Assembly: GCF_042677045.1 (NCBI RefSeq)
Contig: NZ_JBHTIH010000002.1
Location: forward strand, 806,001 to 870,000
Direction: 5' to 3'
DNA length: 64,000 nucleotides
Source of the DNA: Lysobacter_K koreensis
GTDB lineage: Bacteria > Pseudomonadota > Gammaproteobacteria > Xanthomonadales > Xanthomonadaceae
Within the stretch, counting starts at the first letter, position 1. The number at the start of each line of letters is the position of its first letter. The notes beneath the pieces are model-generated. The model was not told the origin of the DNA, ran no database searches, and was given only the letters and a program-made list of their open reading frames with translations. The translations under genes and the position numbers were made by a program. Positions 32,394-39,667 of this stretch are shown in pieces.

Positions 32394-33236
32394 GTGTCGC
32401 ACTATTCCGGCCCCCTGCTCACACGTCCGCTCGCCGAGGCGCTGCTGGCCGCGCGCGATGCCGGTGCGGCGGCGTGGACCGGCTCGCTCGACCTGGGGCG
32501 CTCCAATGGCGAGGCGATGCTTGCGACCGATGCCTGGCACTGGCGCGGGCAGCGCTATCCGTATCCGCACAAGCTGAAGGACCGCACGATCTACTACTGG
32601 GATGGCGATGCGTTCGCGCCGGTGTCGCGTTTTTCCGGTTCGCTGATCAAGCTGGTGCCCAGCCAGTGGGACGCGCCCACGTTCGAGATCGACGGCATCA
32701 AGATGCTGCCCACCTCGAAGGTGTCGCCGGTCGAGGACGCGCGCCGCAAGGTCGCGCTGGTGGAGCCGCACGGCAAGGTCGTGCTCGATACCTGCGGCGG
32801 CCTGGGCTACTTCGCGGCGTGCTGCATCGAGGCGGGCGTGGCCCGCATCCACTCGTTCGAGAAGAACGCCGACGTGCTTTGGCTGCGCACGCTCAACCCG
32901 TGGTCGCCGGACCCCGACGCGCCCGCCCTCGGTGGCCGCCTGCAACTCACCCACGCCGACGTGTCGCAGGCGATCGCGCAGATCGGCGACGCCTCGATGG
33001 ATGCGTTACTGCACGACCCGCCACGCTTCGGCATCGCCGGCGAGCTGTACTCGCAGGTCTTCTACGATCAGCTGGCACGCGTCCTGCGCCGCGGCGGCCG
33101 CCTGTTCCACTACACCGGCAGCCCGAACAAGCTCACCAGCGGCCGGGACGTCCCGCGCGAGGTGGCCAAACGCCTCGAAAAAGCCGGCTTCAAGGCGCAG
33201 CTCGCGCTGGACGGCGTGCTGGCGACGCGACGCTGA
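32394..33236 (+). CDS. SAM-dependent methyltransferase of the COG2521-like type
   Basis: A 280-residue protein. GTG 32394 is chosen because TCAGGAG ends 10 nt upstream; TTG 32385 is too close to it. The N-terminal third (LDLGRSNGEAMLATDAWHW, PYPHKLKDRTIYYWDG) precedes a Rossmann methyltransferase domain with motif I VVLDTCGGLGYFAA, acidic motif II SFEKNADVLW and motif IV LLHDPPRFG. The DPPR motif is more typical of base or protein N-methylation than of small molecules. The arrangement resembles predicted archaeal-type methyltransferases (COG2521), which is unusual here. It is convergent with the DUF1428 gene. Confidence 0.78.
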   Translation: MSHYSGPLLTRPLAEALLAARDAGAAAWTGSLDLGRSNGEAMLATDAWHWRGQRYPYPHKLKDRTIYYWDGDAFAPVSRFSGSLIKLVPSQWDAPTFEIDGIKMLPTSKVSPVEDARRKVALVEPHGKVVLDTCGGLGYFAACCIEAGVARIHSFEKNADVLWLRTLNPWSPDPDAPALGGRLQLTHADVSQAIAQIGDASMDALLHDPPRFGIAGELYSQVFYDQLARVLRRGGRLFHYTGSPNKLTSGRDVPREVAKRLEKAGFKAQLALDGVLATRR

Positions 33237-33245
33237 CCTCCCGCC

Positions 33246-33965
33246 CTACTCGTCGAGGAGGGGCTTGAACCCGCCCCAGAACATGCGCTTGCCGTCGAAA
33301 GGCATGTTGTCCTTGTCGGGCTGCATGCGCGGATCTTCCATCATCTTTTTCCAGCCCGCGTCGCGGGTCGCCTTGTCGGGCCATTCGACGAAGGAGAAGA
33401 CGACATTCTCGTCATCGGTGGCTTTCACCGAGCGCTTGAAATCGGTGACCTTGCCGTCGGGTACGTCGTCGCCCCAGGCCTCGACCACGCGCGTCGCGCC
33501 GTAGTCCTTGAAGGCTTCGACCGCCTTGCTGGCCATCTCGCGATAGGCCTCCTTGTTGCCTCTGGGAACGGGCACGACGTAGCCGTCGGCATACCCGGTG
33601 GTCCCAGCTGCTTTTTCGTCGATGATCGATTCGAAGCCGCCAAAGATCATGCGCTTGCCGTCGAAGGGCATGTTCTGTCCCATCTCCTGCATGCGCGGGT
33701 CTTCCATCATCTTCTTGTTGGCGGTGTCGTAGGTCGCCTTGTCGGGGTATTCCAGCCACGAGAAGACGACGGTCTCGTCGGCCTTGGCCTGGACCGCGCC
33801 CTTGAAGTCGGTGACCTTGCCGTCGGGGACGTCGTCGCCCCAGGCTTCCACCATGCGTGTCGCGCCGAACTCCTTGAAGATCGGCATCGCATCCTTCGCA
33901 TGCTGGCGATAGGCGTCCTTGTTCGCCGTCGGCACGGCCTGCACGAAACCTTGCACGTAGCTCAT
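33246..33965 (-). CDS. Doubled DUF1428 protein
   Basis: A 239-residue protein made of two DUF1428 units of about 118 residues. Unit 1 begins YVQGFVQAVPTANKDAYRQH and unit 2 DGYVVPVPRGNKEAYREM. Both contain VEAWGDDVPDGKVTDFK, EDPRMQ and MPFDGKRM, ending with F[GW]GGF. The usual family size is one unit of about 115-120 residues, so this is an internal gene duplication. The domain is an alpha-beta-barrel of unknown activity. ATG 33965 has an AGGAG site. No terminator separates its stop from the convergent methyltransferase. Confidence 0.88.
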   Translation of the reverse strand: MSYVQGFVQAVPTANKDAYRQHAKDAMPIFKEFGATRMVEAWGDDVPDGKVTDFKGAVQAKADETVVFSWLEYPDKATYDTANKKMMEDPRMQEMGQNMPFDGKRMIFGGFESIIDEKAAGTTGYADGYVVPVPRGNKEAYREMASKAVEAFKDYGATRVVEAWGDDVPDGKVTDFKRSVKATDDENVVFSFVEWPDKATRDAGWKKMMEDPRMQPDKDNMPFDGKRMFWGGFKPLLDE

Positions 33966-34190
33966 TTCATTCTCCTGTGTGGTCCTCCAAAAACGGAGGG
34001 GTGCGCTCAACTTCTTGATCACGGCATTGCGCGCCCAACTGGAACATGAGGCGCGTTAAACACGCTTGAAGCACCGCCTGAACCCGGCAGCTTCCCTGGC
34101 CTGCGTGTCGAACTCATGGCTCCTTTTGGCGGGCACTCAATGGACGCGACGAACCAGCAGGCGCCAGATCGACATGGCATGAAAGAAATC

Positions 34191-34212
34191 GTAGGGCGGG
34201 CTCAAGCCCGCC
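34191..34212 (+). repeat. REP palindrome flanking the RAYT gene
   Basis: GTAGGGCGGGCTCAAGCCCG plus CC: a GTAG tetranucleotide followed by a hairpin. It lies 26 nt beyond the stop of the REP-associated transposase; the same sequence occurs upstream of that gene at 34900 and 35108. Confidence 0.9.
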
Positions 34213-34237
34213 TTCCGCTCCCCCCCCCCCCCGCGCA

Positions 34238-34744
34238 TCACCCACCCCCACCCACCCAATCCGCCGGATACGCCCCGCGCGCAACCCAACGACGAAACGA
34301 CGAATGCGGCCATTCGATAGGCCGGGACGCATGGCCATGCTTCACCGGGTTGAAGTGGATGTACTCGACATGCCGGCGCAGGTCGTCGTCATCGCGAACC
34401 AGGTGCTCCCAGTAGCGGCGTTGCCATATCCCGCGTTCACGGCGGGCTGCGCGCGTCGCATTCCTGCGCTCGTCCACGGGGAGGCGCCGGGAGAAACCGC
34501 CCTTGATCTGCGCCCAGCGGTTGGCGTTGTCGGCATCGCCCGGCGGCAGTTGCCAAAGGCAATGCAGGTGGTCGGGCAGGACCACGATCGCCAGGATCTC
34601 GAAAGGCCGCGCCCCCTGCGCCGCCCGGAAGGCCGCGCGCAGTTCGCCAATGCGCTCCACCAGCAACCGCCGGCGGCGTTCGAGCAGGTTGACCGTAAAG
34701 AAGTAGGTGCCACCCGGCACCCACACGCGGCGATAGTTCGACAT
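34238..34744 (-). CDS. REP-associated tyrosine transposase (RAYT, Y1-HUH family)
   Basis: A 168-residue protein starting MSNYRRVWVPGGTYFFTVNL, the hallmark RAYT start. The HUH motif is DHLHCLW (His59, His61) and the catalytic tyrosine is Y128 in HVEYIHFNPVKHG; all are intact. RAYTs are single-copy domesticated relatives of IS200/IS605 transposases that cut single-stranded REP palindromes next to a GTAG or GGAG tetranucleotide. The gene is flanked on both sides by GTAG-type palindromes (34191, 34850-34921, 35069-35128), so it sits in its own REP cluster. Upstream in-frame ATGs (34813 and others) are less likely starts. Confidence 0.93.
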   Translation of the reverse strand: MSNYRRVWVPGGTYFFTVNLLERRRRLLVERIGELRAAFRAAQGARPFEILAIVVLPDHLHCLWQLPPGDADNANRWAQIKGGFSRRLPVDERRNATRAARRERGIWQRRYWEHLVRDDDDLRRHVEYIHFNPVKHGHASRPIEWPHSSFRRWVARGAYPADWVGGGG

Positions 34745-34849
34745 CGCCGCACCGTGCCGCATGCCATCGGCAGCCGATGTCGGCGCATCGCGCCGCTCGT
34801 TGTAGGAGAACATCCCGAGGCGCCGTCACAGCGGTGGGCCGGTCACAGC

Positions 34850-34921
34850 GGTGGGCCGGGGCCCACCCTACGAATCGTCGCAGCCGGATGTCGCAGAGTG
34901 TAGGGCGGGCTCAAGCCCGCC
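34850..34921 (+). repeat. Inverted REP pair upstream of the RAYT gene
   Basis: A reverse palindrome, 34850-34871 (ending GGGCCCACCCTAC), and a forward one, 34900-34921 (GTAGGGCGGGCTCAAGCCCG), are separated by 28 nt. This is the paired arrangement typical of RAYT-mobilised units. Confidence 0.88.
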
Positions 34922-34931
34922 GTATGCGAAT

Positions 34932-34990
34932 TGGCCGCCATCGTATCGCCGTGCCGGGACGCACACCGCAACGGTGGCTTCGCCGGCCCC
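34932..34990 (+). repeat. 59-nt dispersed repeat, copy 2
   Basis: Matches 28368-28426 (TGGCCGCCATCGTATCGCCG through GGTGGCTTCGCCGGCC). It is followed at 34998 by a hairpin (AGACCCGCC and GGCGGGTCT) with only a weak T-run. Confidence 0.75.
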
Positions 34991-35023
34991 AACGCAGAGA
35001 CCCGCCGGGTGGCGGGTCTTTGA

Positions 35024-35128
35024 GGGGCAGGATGGTGGGAGGGGCAGGACGGTGGGAGGGGTCAGGACGGTGGGCCGGGGCCCACCCTACAACCATCGCG
35101 GGAAGTCGTAGGGCGGGCTCAAGCCCGC
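35024..35128 (+). repeat. Short direct repeats plus a second inverted REP pair
   Basis: GGGGCAGGATGGTGGGA recurs three times (35024, 35041, 35058) with small changes. A reverse palindrome (35069-35090) and a forward one (35108-35128, GTAGGGCGGGCTCAAGCCCG) follow, echoing the pair at 34850. No gene is seen in 34745-35175. Confidence 0.8.
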
Positions 35129-35175
35129 TTTCGCGGGTTGCCGCGCACACCACAGGCAACACGCCGACGCGCCTT

Positions 35176-35907
35176 TCAGCGGCGGGCGGGCCGTGAGCGA
35201 CTTCCCACGTTTCGTTGCGTAGTCGCGCGACTTTGCGCGAACTCCGGGAAGGTCTCCGCTAGCCGCGCCTTGTCCGGCAGGATGTAGAACACCCCGCCGC
35301 GCTCGAACGTCGGACGGATGATCCGCTCGTAAAACTCGGGCGAGACGTTGATGCAGCCATGCGTGATGCGGTTGTCGTCCGGCGAAGGCGATGCCAGGCG
35401 TTCGGCGCGTCGTTCTTTCGGGACGCCAGTGGCGGTGGGGTGCATGGAGACCCCGGAATCGTAGTCGACCCACAGCACGCGCCCGGCGTCGATGGACGGA
35501 CCGAAACCGCCGACAAAGCGACCGGCCGGCGTGGTGCGATCCCGGCCCGGAATTTCGCGAAGCGCGAGGCCGGCGATGCCGGGCGCCGTGTGATCGCCGA
35601 CCGCCGAGCCAAACAGCCCAGGTGCCGTGCCGCGAAGCCGGCCGTCGCCACCGAACACCAGGATCTGTGCGGCGGCCTTGTCTATCACCGCGAACGGATA
35701 GCCTTGGCTGTCGTTGGCGGCGACCACCCAGCCCGCCAACTCGATCACCGTGGCGGACACCTCTTGGCCTCGCGGCATCAGGTCGACGGCGGCGACCGGT
35801 TGCGCGGCGGCATCCTTGGCGGCGGCCACGTCAAAGCTTGCGAACGCCAGCGTCATCGCCAGCGCGCCATAAACGGCCCGGATCGCGGGAAGTGTGCAGT
35901 TACGGAT
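35176..35907 (-). CDS. L,D-transpeptidase (YkuD-type) family protein
   Basis: The C-terminal half holds the YkuD catalytic core RITHGCINVSPEFYERII with the nucleophilic Cys and His, preceded by VDYDSGVSMHPT. Such enzymes make 3-3 cross-links in peptidoglycan or attach lipoproteins to it; an Lpp-like lipoprotein is encoded just upstream. The start is unclear. The longest frame (GTG 35982) reads through a terminator hairpin. ATG 35856 gives a very short signal. An ATC at 35907 behind AAGGA, 8 nt away, gives a good signal peptide (LPAIRAVYGALAMTLAFASF then DVAAA), so a rare ATC start is possible and is used here. The enzyme would act in the periplasm. Confidence 0.8.
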   Translation of the reverse strand: MRNCTLPAIRAVYGALAMTLAFASFDVAAAKDAAAQPVAAVDLMPRGQEVSATVIELAGWVVAANDSQGYPFAVIDKAAAQILVFGGDGRLRGTAPGLFGSAVGDHTAPGIAGLALREIPGRDRTTPAGRFVGGFGPSIDAGRVLWVDYDSGVSMHPTATGVPKERRAERLASPSPDDNRITHGCINVSPEFYERIIRPTFERGGVFYILPDKARLAETFPEFAQSRATTQRNVGSRSRPARR

Positions 35908-35953
35908 GGGACGATTCCTTGGAACGAAGACTGGGTAAATAGATACAAGGAAA

Positions 35954-35977
35954 CCGGTGGCCAGCAAAGGCCACCGG
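35954..35977 (-). terminator. Intrinsic terminator of the Lpp-like gene
   Basis: CCGGTGGCC and GGCCACCGG pair around AGCAAA. Read leftwards the stem is followed by TTTCCTTG. It lies 42 nt after the lipoprotein stop and before the L,D-transpeptidase gene. Confidence 0.7.
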
Positions 35978-36018
35978 GTCACGGTTCAGGCCGTTCGTCG
36001 CGAATCGTGCAGGAGCGA

Positions 36019-36282
36019 TTAACCGCGCGGAACGCGGCGCGGCGCCGCTTCGAGCCTCTGAACGCGGCCTTCTATTTGATCCAGCCGTTGGTTGGCCTGC
36101 TGCGCGGACTGATTGGCGGCTTCCGCGCTCTGGGCCGCGCCCTGCACCCTCGTGTCGAGTTGATCGAGGCGTGAGTTGATCCCCGCGAACTCGTCGTCAT
36201 AGGTGGCGCAGGCGCCAAGGCTCAGGGCGACAAGCGCCACGCCGAGCGTACGAACCATCACATGCTGCTTCGTCATAAACAT
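36019..36282 (-). CDS. Lpp-like alanine-zipper outer-membrane lipoprotein
   Basis: An 87-residue protein with lipobox LGAC and a helical, heptad-like mature part (INSRLDQLDTRVQGAAQSAE then ANQSAQQANQRLDQIEGRVQ). This resembles murein lipoprotein-type trimers. It ends with RVPRG rather than the Lys used by E. coli Lpp for peptidoglycan attachment, so covalent linkage in the usual way is not expected. A perfect AAGGAGG site precedes ATG 36282. Its neighbour encodes an L,D-transpeptidase, so a role in envelope anchoring is plausible. Confidence 0.82.
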   Translation of the reverse strand: MFMTKQHVMVRTLGVALVALSLGACATYDDEFAGINSRLDQLDTRVQGAAQSAEAANQSAQQANQRLDQIEGRVQRLEAAPRRVPRG

Positions 36283-36477
36283 GCCAATCCTCCTTCTTCT
36301 GGGGAATCGGAAATATGCCGTCGGAATACGTAGAGAATTGTGAAGATGTGGGCACTATTGAAAGTTGCAGCTTGCATCCGCGCCGCGATACGCCCGGGGC
36401 GCGAAGGTGACCCACGTGCCGCCGCGCGCTTGCAAGGTCGCGTGCGGGCTGTGGGTTCTTGCCCCCCCTTTTTCCTT

Positions 36478-36768
36478 TCAATCGCGCCTGAGACGGCGTG
36501 CGGCGTCCGCCGCGGTCTGCAGGACGCGTATGTACGCCACGCGGGTAGTGGGGGCCTGACTTGCCGCGTTCTCCAGTCCCTCGACATACGCCGCCACCAA
36601 CGCCGGCGCGTTGTACTGATCGCCCAGCCCGCCCACGGTCGCGGCCACGGCTTCGCGCACATGCCAATCCACGTTGACGCCCTTCTCGGCTTCCATGGCG
36701 AGGTCGACGACACGCAGCAGGTGCGGCGTCACCAGAGCGACGACGGTGGCTTTCGGGGGGGCATTCAT
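36478..36768 (-). CDS. Small helical protein of unknown function, coupled to the gene at 36765
   Basis: A 96-residue protein: MNAPPKATVVALVTPHLLRV, then VDLAMEAEKGVNVDWHVREA, then helix-rich repeats and a basic tail (ARRLRRD). No family is recognised. ATG 36768 overlaps the TGA of the preceding 48-residue frame (ATGA), so the two are probably translated together. The longer frame upstream (to 37077) has no conserved look. Confidence 0.6.
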   Translation of the reverse strand: MNAPPKATVVALVTPHLLRVVDLAMEAEKGVNVDWHVREAVAATVGGLGDQYNAPALVAAYVEGLENAASQAPTTRVAYIRVLQTAADAARRLRRD

Positions 36769-36911
36769 CCATTCAACTCTGCTGTCGGAACGACGGTAGG
36801 GTAACGCCGCAGGCGCCACGCGGTGCAGCCAGGCAAGCATCGGGAGCCTGCGGACTGGGCGGAAGCGCGCCGAGTCGCCGCTTCGGCGCCCGGCTGTTTC
36901 TTCTTGGGCAT
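36765..36911 (-). CDS. 48-residue basic small protein
   Basis: ATG 36911 is preceded by GGAGAGG and followed by MPKKKQPGAEAATRRASAQS, then a Cys pair (GSRCLPGCTAW) and a short tail. It overlaps the next gene by four bases (ATGA). The ribosome site and coupling support it as real; the sequence alone gives no function. It is below the length usually called by gene finders. Confidence 0.5.
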   Translation of the reverse strand: MPKKKQPGAEAATRRASAQSAGSRCLPGCTAWRLRRYPTVVPTAELNG

Positions 36912-37001
36912 GACCTCTCCTTTGAATTTCAGGGTAGACCCTGCGCACAAAATTTCTGACAGGCTCAAGCGCGGGGTCGCGGACCCCATCGAATGCAGCT
37001 C

Positions 37002-37087
37002 GTAGGATGGGTTGAGCCGCAGGCGATACCCATCGCCGCGCTCTGGGCATGGCGATGATGGGTTTCGCTGTGCTCAACCCATCCTAC
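37002..37087 (+). repeat. GTAGGATGGGT-type inverted-pair repeat, well-kept copy
   Basis: Starts GTAGGATGGGTTGAGCCGCA and ends CTCAACCCATCCTAC. Both terminal tetranucleotides (GTAG and CTAC) are intact. It sits immediately before the 21-nt tandem array. Confidence 0.85.
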
Positions 37088-37103
37088 GGCTCCTGCTCCG
37101 CAT

Positions 37104-37355
37104 GGGTCGTTGACCGCTCCGGAAGGGTCGGCGACCTCAACGCAAGGGTCGTTGACCGCTCCGGAAGGGTTTGCGACCTCAACGGAAGGGTCATCGACCG
37201 CTCCCGAAGGGTCCGTGACCCCAACGGAAGGGTCGTTGACCGCTCCGGAAGGGTCGGCGACCTCAACGGAAAGGTCGTCGACCGCTCCGGAAGGGTCCGC
37301 GACTTCAGCGGAAGGGTCGTTGACCCTTCCCGAGGCGTCGGCGACCGCAACCGGC
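37104..37355. repeat. Tandem array of twelve 21-nt units
   Basis: Units alternate between GGGTCGTTGACCGCTCCGGA-type and GGGTCGGCGACCTCAACGGA-type, giving a 42-nt higher-order period; the last two are degenerate. Because 21 is a multiple of three and no unit contains a stop, the array is open in several frames on both strands (for example TAPEGSATSTEG or VVDRSGRVGDLNG). No start, ribosome site or domain ties it to a protein, so it is recorded as a minisatellite. It is not a CRISPR, since there are no spacers. Confidence 0.85.
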
Positions 37356-37387
37356 GCCCCGCCCGCTCCGCCCGGACGCCGGAAACA

Positions 37388-37413
37388 GACAGGCCGCCCG
37401 GAGGCGGCCTGTC
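37388..37413 (-). terminator. Intrinsic terminator of the gene at 37436
   Basis: GACAGGCCGCC and GGCGGCCTGTC pair around CGGA. Read leftwards the stem ends TGTTTCC. It lies 23 nt beyond the stop. Confidence 0.75.
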
Positions 37414-37435
37414 GGCTACAGCGATCGCGGGCGGA

Positions 37436-37900
37436 TCAGACCGGCTGGGCCACCTTGCGGCGGGTCTTGGCGAAACGGCCGCTCAATTCCTTGCGCAACT
37501 CGTCCAGACCGTGCGCAGCGCCGGACAGCTTGATCTGGTTGTAGCCGTCCAGCGCCACATCCATCACGTCGCTGCCGAGCGCGGCGAGGGTGTCGTCCAC
37601 GCGCGTGGTGAGGCTCTGCAGGCGTTCCAGCACCGGGGTGAGCTTGTCGAACGCGGCCAGGTCGAGGCGGGCCTCGGCCACGTTGAGGCTCGGCGGCACG
37701 ATGCCGGGGTTCTGCTCCAGCACGCGCAGCGTCTGCCGCGCGAACGGCTGCGACACCGGACCGAGCAGCATCATTCCGCGGCGGTCGCCGCTCTCCATCG
37801 CGATCAGGCCCGGCAACGCCGCTTCGATCTGCTGCAGCGCCGCCATCGCGGCGGCGATCTGCTCGTCGGTGTAGTCCAGGGAAACAAGGTTCTGCGACAC
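37436..37900 (-). CDS. Conserved-looking cytosolic protein of unknown function
   Basis: A 154-residue protein, mostly helical: VSLDYTDEQIAAAMAALQQI, then ESGDRRGMMLLGPVSQPFAR, then AAFDKLTPVLERLQSLTTRV and a basic C-terminus KTRRKVAQPV. GTG 37900 has an AAAGGAGAG site 8 nt upstream, which decides the start; the upstream extension is not coding-like. No membrane segment or catalytic motif is seen. It carries its own terminator. Confidence 0.7.
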   Translation of the reverse strand: MSQNLVSLDYTDEQIAAAMAALQQIEAALPGLIAMESGDRRGMMLLGPVSQPFARQTLRVLEQNPGIVPPSLNVAEARLDLAAFDKLTPVLERLQSLTTRVDDTLAALGSDVMDVALDGYNQIKLSGAAHGLDELRKELSGRFAKTRRKVAQPV

Positions 37901-38213
37901 AGCACTCTCCTTTGCTAATCCATGTGTAAGTACGCCGGCATCCGCCGGCGCGTCCTTGCTCCGCCGCATTCCGTATGGCGTGGGTTGATCGCATTGACGG
38001 GGCGATCGGAGCGGGAGCGAGTGTGTCAGGGGAGTGCCGGAAACGAAAGACCCGCCGGGGTCGGGTCTCAGGTGGGCGGCGATGGATAACGACCCGATCC
38101 TACGGTGCACGACCGCGCCTTTCGGCGAGTTTTCCTGATTCGCAGCTGGTGAGACAGGGTGCGACCAGGCTGAAGTTGCGCAAATCCGCGCGACGTTCGG
38201 AAACAAAAACAAG
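37901..38213. other. Gene-free stretch with a leftward terminator-like hairpin
   Basis: No gene seen. AGACCCG (38048-38054) and CGGGTCT (38062-38068) form a stem that, read leftwards, is followed by TTTCGTTTCC. No minus-strand gene ends just to its right. Confidence 0.5.
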
Positions 38214-38414
38214 ATGACCACCTACTACGTCAACAAGAACTCCCAAGCGAATGGCGATCACGAGGTTCATACGGCTTCGTGCATCTATATCCCGTCGGAC
38301 AAGCTATTCCTCGGGGAACACTCCAGCTGCACATCAGCCGTCGCGGCGGCAAAGATGCACTACCGCCAGTCGAACGGCTGCTACACCTGCTCTCGCAGCT
38401 GCCATACAAGCTAA
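38214..38414 (+). CDS. Cys-rich small protein of unknown function
   Basis: A 66-residue protein: TTYYVNKNSQANGDHEVHTA, then SCIYIPSDKLFLGEHSSC, then a C-terminal SNGCYTCSRSCHTS. The pattern of four to five Cys plus His near the C-terminus suggests a zinc-binding knuckle. Similar short proteins (starting YYVNKN and ending CYxCSRxCHTS) are familiar as widespread accessory-genome proteins, but have no known function. No good ribosome site precedes ATG 38214. A terminator follows within 60 nt. Confidence 0.75.
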   Translation: MTTYYVNKNSQANGDHEVHTASCIYIPSDKLFLGEHSSCTSAVAAAKMHYRQSNGCYTCSRSCHTS

Positions 38415-38447
38415 GCACCGAGGTTCGCGCGGAGCCGAAAAGAGAAA

Positions 38448-38476
38448 GGCCCGTCAGATGACGGGCCCGTCTTTTC
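38448..38476 (+). terminator. Intrinsic terminator after the Cys-rich small gene
   Basis: GGCCCGTCAGATGACGGGCC is followed by CGTCTTTTCT. The other side is A-rich, so it could also serve leftward transcripts from the DUF2188 gene. Confidence 0.75.
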
Positions 38477-38532
38477 TACAGGTCTAAGAACGCGTCGCTC
38501 GCCAACCCACTGCGAGAGCATTCCGTCCAATC

Positions 38533-38766
38533 TCAGGGCTTTCTATCCTTCGGCGGGTTGGGGTCGTTCCCATAGCTGTTGCTGTTCTGAATCTTTCCAT
38601 CCTGTCCGTGGATGACGACTTCGACTTTGTCGCGTCGACCTTGATCCCGCGCCTGCTCTTGTGCATCGGATTTCCGGTCATGCACAGAGCTAGCCCTTTG
38701 GCCGCCTTCCTTTTGAACCGCCCAGCCATCCTTGTGGGGCACGACGTGAATGTCCTTCTTCGGCAT
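38533..38766 (-). CDS. DUF2188 protein
   Basis: A 77-residue protein with the DUF2188 pattern: HVVPHKDGWAVQKEGGQRAS, KSDAQEQARDQGRRDKVEVV and HGQDGKIQNSNSYGNDP. The start ATG has an AAAGGAAA site. The function of the domain is not known; it often occurs in accessory regions. The gene lies in the lower-G+C patch. Confidence 0.85.
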   Translation of the reverse strand: MPKKDIHVVPHKDGWAVQKEGGQRASSVHDRKSDAQEQARDQGRRDKVEVVIHGQDGKIQNSNSYGNDPNPPKDRKP

Positions 38767-38903
38767 ATCTATTTCCTTTTGGCGTGCGGCATTCCGCACA
38801 TCCAACTTCTACGGGACAAGCGCCAACGACGGGCCATCACCAGCGGAACAGCCTTTCATTTGCATCAACTCGATGCCTTCCGTTCCGCACCGAACAGGGT
38901 TGT

Positions 38904-39491
38904 TTAGCGAAGACCAAGCCAACGAGGGACGGCTTTGCTGGCGGTTTCCAATCGCTCGGAGCGGGACAAGCAGCAAAACGCCGCCCCGCCAAGAAACAGC
39001 GGATACGCCCAAAGGATTGCGTAACTGAAATCCGTTCGACCAGTGCTTTTGATCAGCACGATGGCCAATATCCCCGCTGCAAACATCAGGACGTAATAGC
39101 CCGCCGTGAATACCTTCTGCATCCACCATCTATGACGAGGGTTTGCGTAGCGCTTGGCCCGCCAATGGACCTCGCCAGTCTCGTCATCCATATCCAGCAT
39201 GTCCCAACACTCAGACACCTCCAGAAGCGCGCGGCCTGCCTGCGAGCTGCGCTGGAGCGACCTGATAAGCGGGGCGGGAAGATAAGCGCCGAACTGGTGG
39301 CGCACGGCCACTTCAAGCCAGAGGTCGTCAGGTGACTCCCGCCTTTCCCATAGATCGAGAAAGTCTTTGCGATCCTGGCTCTTGGATCGATATACGCCGA
39401 AAAGGCCTTTCGCGACGGCCGTTCCGGCGACAGCGACAACGATGGGGATGAGCATCCAGCCCCCAGTCGCATCCAACAATGCCTTGATCAC
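38904..39491 (-). CDS. Membrane protein of unknown function
   Basis: A 195-residue protein with a hydrophobic N-terminal segment (GGWMLIPIVVAVAGTAVAKG), a soluble middle with an acidic DMLDMDDETGE stretch, and two further helices near the C-terminus (VFTAGYYVLMFAAGILAIVL and ILWAYPLFLGGAAFCCL). GTG 39491 has GGGAG 7 nt upstream; a TTG at 39521 is the longer option. It is not recognised as a known family. It lies next to the NADAR operon on the same strand but is separated by a partial repeat. Confidence 0.65.
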   Translation of the reverse strand: MIKALLDATGGWMLIPIVVAVAGTAVAKGLFGVYRSKSQDRKDFLDLWERRESPDDLWLEVAVRHQFGAYLPAPLIRSLQRSSQAGRALLEVSECWDMLDMDDETGEVHWRAKRYANPRHRWWMQKVFTAGYYVLMFAAGILAIVLIKSTGRTDFSYAILWAYPLFLGGAAFCCLSRSERLETASKAVPRWLGLR

Positions 39492-39619
39492 GCTGAAGCT
39501 CCCACTGGTGGCGATGCTCAAAGATGGTCGCGCACAACCTGGCTATGGAAATAGCTGAGGCGAGGCTGCAGCGACTGATAGGTAATTCAAGGCAGAAGGC
39601 TCGCTGAGTGGCGGACCTT

Positions 39620-39650
39620 GATGGGTATCGCTTCGCTCAACCCATCCTAC
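39620..39650 (-). repeat. Half of a GTAGGATGGGT-type repeat
   Basis: Read leftwards: GTAGGATGGGTTGAGCGAAG and on to TACCCATC. Only one arm is present. It lies between the membrane protein gene and the NADAR gene. Confidence 0.7.
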
Positions 39651-39667
39651 TGGCTTGATACGAGGGG

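Noticed and set aside
37104..37355. CRISPR array
   Set aside because: Units are contiguous 21-mers with no unique spacers and no cas genes nearby; it is a minisatellite.
37049..37918. 289-residue plus-strand protein running through the tandem array
   Set aside because: The frame is open only because the units lack stops; it runs antisense through the gene at 37436 and has no supported start.
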